DNA of 27,234 nt from a virus. The notes beneath the pieces are model-generated. The model was not told where the DNA came from and searched no databases. It saw only the letters and a list, made by a program, of their open reading frames with translations. The stretch is taken from IMG/VR virus record IMGVR_UViG_3300030451_003595, positions 1 to 27,234 of that record; one strand, given 5' to 3'. Below are positions 22,135 through 27,234 of the stretch, piece by piece. A program made the position numbers and the translations under genes. Each line of letters opens with the position of its first letter. The first letter of the stretch is position 1.

Positions 22135-25008
22135 TTACGAAGGAACACTCGCGACTCTATCTGCTGTATCCATATTCACTGAAAAAGCATTGTTAGATGA
22201 GTTAGGTGCATTACCTTCTAGGTTAGTTGGTAGGTCCATGTTTGTAGCAGTTCCGTTCGCAGAACTACCAGGTCCATCACCTATCAAATCTGTAGATTCC
22301 ATGTTGTCTGTGGTTGCAATATTATTTCCACTACCTAAATCTGGACACTTCCAATCAGTTCCATCATAATAACTATCTTCTGCTAAACTCCACCAATTAA
22401 CTGGTGACAAACTGGAAATACTATTGGGAACACCACCATTGAAAATTGTTAGTATTTGATCTTGAGTCAAGGCTGAAGTCCATATTCCTATATTACTTAT
22501 TTTTCCAATATAATAATTTGCCGCACCCCATTGGGTTAAACTCCTTGCGAAATTAATTGAGTTTACAGTATAATCATCCCACCATTTTGTTTTATCTGTT
22601 GTAGTAGTAAATGTTTGTGCTACTTTTATACCATTGATGTATATTTCTGGTTCAGTGCCGTTTTGAGTAATAGCTAAATGACCCCAACTACCATCACTAA
22701 AAGCAGCTGCATCTGTACTTAATTCCCATTGAAACGTGCTAGTTCTTAACTCTGCGTACACTTCACCTGTTGTTAATATTCCTACATTAAAATAAGTATT
22801 AGCTGTACTGGTATCACTAATTGATATTAAAGTATCTATAGCACTTGGGGTAGCGTCTGTAGGTTGTACCCACATAGAAATAGTGCCTGTAGTAGCACTT
22901 TGAATACCTGATGCAGCAGTAGACGAATCTAAGTATTCATCTGTACCTCCAAAATCCATACTATAACTACTATACGGAATACTACGAGTTAAATCAGAAT
23001 TAATTAAATTTGCTGTAGTCATACTTACGCTAGTACCGTTTAGTACAGACACATTATTGTTAACTAAATTAGATTCTGTCATTCCTGAGCTTGTTCCTGT
23101 GTTGCCGTTTCCTGAAGCATCTGGAATACTCCAATTAGTTGAGAATGTAGCAGAATTATCAAGTTTATACCACGCTGTAAGTGTGTTTGTATATGATGTA
23201 GCTGGTGTTCCGTTATTATAAATGTTTGATATTTCTGAACTTTGGTCAGAATTCCAAATAGCCACATTTGATAATTCACCATTAATCCATCCAGAAGGTG
23301 TTATATAAGCACCTATGTGAGATAATGTAAACCCACCTGTTGTAGCACTTCCTGAGCTTGTATAAGAATTGCCATCAAACCAAAACGTAAGCGTTGACCC
23401 TGATTTAGTAATTGCGAAATGATGCCAATCACTATTAAACACATTTGGCACACCACCTGAATTAGTTACGATATATGCGGTGCTTCCATTTATTTTTGCA
23501 TACATAACCTCAGATGAATTATAATAAATTTGGTTATTTGCGTTACCTGATAAAATATAACCTGAACCAGATGTTAAGTTTGGTAGTTTTCCCCAAAACG
23601 AAATAGTTAAATCGTCTCCAGAGGTTGTGAATGACGGAGTAGTTATATAATCATCACTCCCATCAAAATTAAAACTCTGCGGATATGCTGAATTTGCATC
23701 TGCTATTTGCCAATCGCTACCTAACCAATTAGCATTGCCAACATTCATTGGGTACCAAGCTTTTAGATTAGCAGCTTGTGGTTGTGTACCTGTTAATAAT
23801 GGAACACCGTTGTTATATAGAGTTGTAACTTCTGAAGCTGAAAGTTCCGTGTTCCATAATTGTACATTGCTCATAAAAGCATCAACAATCCACCCACTTG
23901 TAGTCCCAAATATTCTTATAATTTTATTAAGGTCAACAGCACTTAAAGTTGCGCCAGTAAAAGCAGTCCCAGAATTTTGAGCAACCCCATCTATATACAT
24001 TAATCCTCCATTTGTGTTATCAAATGTACAAGCTATATGATACCATTTATCGGTAGATAAATTATTGTCTGATTGTACATACTTCCCTGTCCCGGCAAAT
24101 GCATCAACCCAAAATTGTATTTTACCAGCGCCACCTGTCATATATAGTCCAAAGCCTTCAAGCCAACCAGCGTCACTTGCTCCTATCAAATGATCATAAT
24201 TTACAATTGTCTGAGGATTAACCCATAACGAAAATGAAAACTTTGTAGAAATATCAAATTCAGCTCCTGTCTTAGTGACAATATAACCTGTACCATTAGA
24301 ATCAAAAACAGTTGCATCTGCCACTGATTCATTCGGGACGGTCAACGTACTCGCACTCCCAGTACTTGACCCACCTAAAGGATAATAAGCAATTGGTGGT
24401 GGATCAGATATAGCCATAGGGTTTTGTGGAGCACCTGAATTATATAAATAACTTCTTTGATCAGATGAAAGTAAGTAATCAAAAACAACAGGCGTAGAAA
24501 TATTTCCTAAAAACTCATTTGCACCAGCGTATGGATAAGCAATTTGTTTATATATAGTGCCTGAATAACTTGGTGTTTGTGCGGAAATCCATCCATTATC
24601 GTCTTCAAGTGTGTTATTTACATATATTTTTATTTGTTGATTAGCAGTTCCATTTTTTTCAAAAGTTGCTATAACATTAATCCAATTACCTGTATTTACA
24701 GATGTTGTACTTGTAGCTGTTCTTGAATTAGCTGTATATAAGTTAAAAGCTACTTTATTTGTAGATGTTCTATATATATGCCAACCAGATCCATTATTTC
24801 TATCTCCACAACAAATAATACCTCTATTTAATGAACCACTTTCTTTAATCCAAACACTAACGCTAAAATCTGATGTTAGTTCTAAAGTTGTGTCACTTCC
24901 TAAATCTATAAATTCAGTTCCATCAAAATCTAAACTATAGTTCTCAAACTTACTTTGGTTATTTACTTGAGGCATTCGCCATGTTGGTGATATCCACTCT
25001 GTTGCCAT
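22135..25008 (-). CDS. LamG-repeat adhesin/fibre protein, four domains (957 residues)
   Basis: Four concanavalin-like LamG domains follow one another (about 24-192, 228-400, 446-600, 682-860). They carry strand motifs such as SLDFDGTEFIDLG, SFNFDGSDDYIT and SMDFGGTDEYLD, the W-x-H/N core (DKWYHIACTFDN), and the end motif LYNNGVP or IYNNGTP. The C-terminus (about 900-957) is made of three copies of a roughly 20-residue NM...DL.G..P.S..N repeat. Such proteins bind glycans and in phages are tail fibres or head fibres that touch the host surface; that role is inferred. It starts MATEWISPTW with an A/T leader, 9 bases after the stop of a closely related LamG gene, in the same frame. No signal peptide, so it is a virion component rather than secreted. 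Confidence 0.8.
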   Translation of the reverse strand: MATEWISPTWRMPQVNNQSKFENYSLDFDGTEFIDLGSDTTLELTSDFSVSVWIKESGSLNRGIICCGDRNNGSGWHIYRTSTNKVAFNLYTANSRTATSTTSVNTGNWINVIATFEKNGTANQQIKIYVNNTLEDDNGWISAQTPSYSGTIYKQIAYPYAGANEFLGNISTPVVFDYLLSSDQRSYLYNSGAPQNPMAISDPPPIAYYPLGGSSTGSASTLTVPNESVADATVFDSNGTGYIVTKTGAEFDISTKFSFSLWVNPQTIVNYDHLIGASDAGWLEGFGLYMTGGAGKIQFWVDAFAGTGKYVQSDNNLSTDKWYHIACTFDNTNGGLMYIDGVAQNSGTAFTGATLSAVDLNKIIRIFGTTSGWIVDAFMSNVQLWNTELSASEVTTLYNNGVPLLTGTQPQAANLKAWYPMNVGNANWLGSDWQIADANSAYPQSFNFDGSDDYITTPSFTTSGDDLTISFWGKLPNLTSGSGYILSGNANNQIYYNSSEVMYAKINGSTAYIVTNSGGVPNVFNSDWHHFAITKSGSTLTFWFDGNSYTSSGSATTGGFTLSHIGAYITPSGWINGELSNVAIWNSDQSSEISNIYNNGTPATSYTNTLTAWYKLDNSATFSTNWSIPDASGNGNTGTSSGMTESNLVNNNVSVLNGTSVSMTTANLINSDLTRSIPYSSYSMDFGGTDEYLDSSTAASGIQSATTGTISMWVQPTDATPSAIDTLISISDTSTANTYFNVGILTTGEVYAELRTSTFQWELSTDAAAFSDGSWGHLAITQNGTEPEIYINGIKVAQTFTTTTDKTKWWDDYTVNSINFARSLTQWGAANYYIGKISNIGIWTSALTQDQILTIFNGGVPNSISSLSPVNWWSLAEDSYYDGTDWKCPDLGSGNNIATTDNMESTDLIGDGPGSSANGTATNMDLPTNLEGNAPNSSNNAFSVNMDTADRVASVPS
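22138..22308 (-). repeat. C-terminal tandem repeat of about 20 residues in the LamG protein
   Basis: Residues about 901-957 read as units NMESTDLIGDGPGSSANGTA, NMDLPTNLEGNAPNSSNNAF and NMDTADRVASVPS (last one cut short). Related units lie in the linker of the neighbouring LamG gene, with VADAPGS and VGDAPES. They look like spacer elements between or after domains. Confidence 0.6.
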
Positions 25009-25017
25009 ATATCTATT

Positions 25018-27234
25018 TTAATCTCCCATTCTGTACCAAGCGACAGGAGCAGTTAAATTACTAATATTGTTTAAATCAGCTGTTTTACCAGTTGTTGTAC
25101 CGTTATAAATATCTTGTTTTATTTGTCTTGCAGAAAGAGCGTAATCAAATATAGCTACTTCGTCTATGTTACCGTTGAAATTATAATCTGTTCCACTAAA
25201 AGCACCTTTTCCAATTTCAGCTTGCGGAGTGTCTATTGAACCATTCCAAAAACCTGTAGCATCAAGAGTTTTATCTACTCCATTTATATATATATTGTCA
25301 ATTGCAGATGCTGATTTTACAACAACAACGTGATACCAAGTACTTGTTGAAATTGTATCTGTGCTTCTTGCTCTTGTTATAGAAGACCCAGCATATACTT
25401 GAACATTACTTTGCCATAAAGCAATTGAAATACAATTAGTGGCATCTGAAGCCATAGTAAAAATACCTCCATTGTTACTGCTTACTCCTGCATTAAACCA
25501 AAAAGAAACGCTTACAGTTCCAGTAACATCTATTGATCCGATACTTACATAATCGCTTGTACCATCAAATGCCATACTATAAACATTATCAGCTTGGGTA
25601 GGTACATAACCTGAAGGGTATGATATTTTATTTAGCGGTGTCATATTAAAGCTAAGTGAATTAGCTGTAGATTCTGGGGCATCACCAACTCTATCTGCAA
25701 GAACTAAACTACTACCAATACCTGAAGCATAACTACCTGGTGCATCTGCTACTAGGTCAGCTTGATCCATATTCTGGCTTGTCCCATTTGGTGCTCCAGT
25801 AATTTTATTTGGAAGTGTAAAGTTTGGAGAAACAAAATAAGCATCTTCCCCTAATCTCCACCAAGATACTGGAGATAATGAAGTTAAGTCTGCAGGGTAA
25901 CCATTGTTATATACCTGACTAACTTGAGCTTGGGTAAGAGCAGTATTCCATATAGCTGTTTCATCTATTTTACCTTTAATTTCTAGTGATGCAGGTTCAA
26001 ATGAACCTATATAAGCATCTTCAGTTGTATATGATATACTACCAGTTTCTGCTGTTCCTGTTCCAACTTCCGTTCCATTTACATATAATCTAATATGAGA
26101 ACCATCATACGTACCTAAAAGATGATGCCATCCTTGACCTTGAATATCTGTACCATAAGCAGGAGAGTACTTTATAACTCCACCTACGTTAATTACAAAT
26201 GTAGGAGTAGCTGGTTTATATATACCATAACTTACGGAAGCACCAGAAGTGTGTATCTTGCTAACGAAATAACCATTAGCGTGACTACCTGTTGCGTCTA
26301 CATTTACCCAACAAGATATCGTAATATTTGCAGGTTCTAAAACCGTATTTCTTGGTACTTGAATAATGTCATCTGTACCATCGAATTCTAAACTAAAATT
26401 ACTATAAGGAGATTCAAATTGTAAATCACTACTTACTAAAGCTGTACTTGGTAATGTTGTGCTTTCTCCGTTTAATCTAGGTGTCCATACGTTAGTTTGT
26501 GTTTCTGTAGCTCCGTTGTTAGTTCCGTTGACTCCAGCCGACCCAGAATCTTGAATACCTGTAGTAGTATTATCTAGCTTGTACCAAGATTTTGGAGATA
26601 AAGAAGCGGTTGATTGTGGTTGACCGCTATTATAAAGAGTTGTTACATCTGAAGTTCCTAATTCCGTATTCCAAACTTGAACATTAGAAATTTCACCATC
26701 CCAGTAATAACTACTATGAATATTACTTCTACCAATTGCTGAAACTGTATGACCTGCTAAATCTAAAGCACCGCTAAAAGTAGCTGTTGCAACAGGTGTA
26801 GTATTACCATTTAAGTAAAACTTTAAATCTCCACCAGCTGCGTAAGTACATACAACGTGATACCATTCTCCTGTATTTATTGCTACTCCACTTGCTCTAG
26901 CTACAGTGCTATTACCTACTGAAAATTCCAAACCTCCTCTTACACTAGCGTAAGATAAAGATACAACTTTATTCCCACTTGTGTGGCCATCTGCATATAC
27001 GTAATTATACGTTCCTAATGCATCAGCTTTTAACCAACAAGAAATACTAAGATTGTCACTTGTGAAAGTTTTCATAACGCCAGGATCTAAATCTATATAG
27101 CCACTACTTCCATTAAAATCTAAAGTACTACTCCAATTAGGTGTTTGTGATTGCACTGCGTTATCAAAATTCCATTGATCAACCGCAACATTGCTTGCAA
27201 CTTCAGTTGCTCCGTTATTAGTACCATTATTAGA
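25018..27234 (-). CDS. LamG-repeat adhesin/fibre protein, 5' end beyond the window (at least 738 residues)
   Basis: The frame stays open to the window edge: 26 further in-frame codons precede the GTG at 27156, and they read like LamG linker (NNGTNNGATEV, then NVAVDQWNF). The true start is therefore outside and the gene is partial. Visible residues hold three LamG domains (about 35-205, 280-446, 552-716), with STLDFNGSSGYIDL, SLEFDGTDDIIQV and SMAFDGTSDYVSIG starts and YNSGQP or YNNGYP ends. Linkers carry a shared LNGES...LVSSDL...PYS element and the ADLVADAPGS repeat. It ends at AWYRMGD, just where other copies continue into a linker, then TAA and, 9 bases on in the same frame, the next LamG gene. 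Role as for its neighbour: likely a virion fibre that binds host glycans. Confidence 0.78.
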   Translation of the reverse strand, partial: SNNGTNNGATEVASNVAVDQWNFDNAVQSQTPNWSSTLDFNGSSGYIDLDPGVMKTFTSDNLSISCWLKADALGTYNYVYADGHTSGNKVVSLSYASVRGGLEFSVGNSTVARASGVAINTGEWYHVVCTYAAGGDLKFYLNGNTTPVATATFSGALDLAGHTVSAIGRSNIHSSYYWDGEISNVQVWNTELGTSDVTTLYNSGQPQSTASLSPKSWYKLDNTTTGIQDSGSAGVNGTNNGATETQTNVWTPRLNGESTTLPSTALVSSDLQFESPYSNFSLEFDGTDDIIQVPRNTVLEPANITISCWVNVDATGSHANGYFVSKIHTSGASVSYGIYKPATPTFVINVGGVIKYSPAYGTDIQGQGWHHLLGTYDGSHIRLYVNGTEVGTGTAETGSISYTTEDAYIGSFEPASLEIKGKIDETAIWNTALTQAQVSQVYNNGYPADLTSLSPVSWWRLGEDAYFVSPNFTLPNKITGAPNGTSQNMDQADLVADAPGSYASGIGSSLVLADRVGDAPESTANSLSFNMTPLNKISYPSGYVPTQADNVYSMAFDGTSDYVSIGSIDVTGTVSVSFWFNAGVSSNNGGIFTMASDATNCISIALWQSNVQVYAGSSITRARSTDTISTSTWYHVVVVKSASAIDNIYINGVDKTLDATGFWNGSIDTPQAEIGKGAFSGTDYNFNGNIDEVAIFDYALSARQIKQDIYNGTTTGKTADLNNISNLTAPVAWYRMGD
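25574..25776 (-). repeat. Linker tandem repeat in the partial LamG protein
   Basis: Between the second and third visible LamG domains lie about three repeats: NMDQADLVADAPGSYASGIG, then SLVLADRVGDAPESTANSLS, then a diverged NMTPLNKIS unit. They match the C-terminal repeats of the adjacent LamG gene, showing the two share modules. Confidence 0.55.

Noticed and set aside
27154-27156. GTG at 27156 as the start of the second LamG gene
   Set aside because: The frame is open for 26 more codons to the window edge and those codons read as LamG linker, so the true start is outside.
1-27234. Recoded genetic code, as in some crAss-like phages
   Set aside because: All genes read through at full length with the standard code, and no gene is broken by an in-frame TAG or TGA.
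1-27234. tRNA genes, CRISPR arrays, insertion sequences, integrase or attachment sites
   Set aside because: None was seen; nearly all bases are in late structural genes, and the short gaps hold only A/T leaders and two terminators.

Overview
The window reads as part of the late (virion) region of a tailed double-stranded DNA phage. All 20 genes supported here lie on the minus strand and are packed almost end to end. The DNA is strongly A+T rich. Gene starts have A/T leaders, often AATTATG or ATATTATG, with no Shine-Dalgarno sequence in 18 of the 19 visible starts. This is what is expected of a phage of Bacteroidota, most likely a marine flavobacterial host. The terminase, portal, ring/stump and stabilisation ('muzzle') proteins resemble, from memory of these families, crAss-like podoviruses (order Crassvirales and marine relatives). 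No database search was possible, so this affiliation is a recognition call.

Reading in the direction of transcription (window end to window start): 27234-22135 holds two huge LamG/concanavalin-like repeat proteins, probably host-binding fibres; the first is cut by the window edge. 22074-21321 holds three small unknown genes. 21321-20508 holds a protein with two GroES-like (Cpn10) halves that overlaps a small probable terminase small subunit. 20511-13161 is the packaging and head block: large terminase, portal, an acidic scaffold-like protein with an AT-hook-like motif, and the major capsid protein. 13133-11996 holds a small capsid-associated protein and a conserved 258-residue unknown protein, each followed by a clear rho-independent terminator. 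11939-4888 is the connector/tail block: two ring or tail-tubular proteins, then the stabilisation/muzzle protein, which appears here as two genes (1133 and 564 residues). 4875-1 holds three probable internal (ejected cargo) proteins; the last runs off the left edge and carries an HELLH zinc-metallopeptidase motif.

The genes work together as one assembly line. The terminase loads DNA through the portal into a shell built from the capsid protein on a scaffold. Ring proteins and muzzle close the portal and form the short tail. Internal proteins are packed for ejection with the DNA, and LamG fibres bind the cell surface. The GroES-like protein may help fold capsid or tail proteins.

No tRNA, CRISPR array, insertion sequence, integrase or attachment site was seen. 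No stretch longer than about 60 bases lacks a gene. The less ordinary points are the tandem GroES-like gene, the two-gene muzzle, the terminator-flanked 258-residue gene, the two LamG genes separated by a single in-frame stop, and the metallopeptidase motif in the putative ejected protein.
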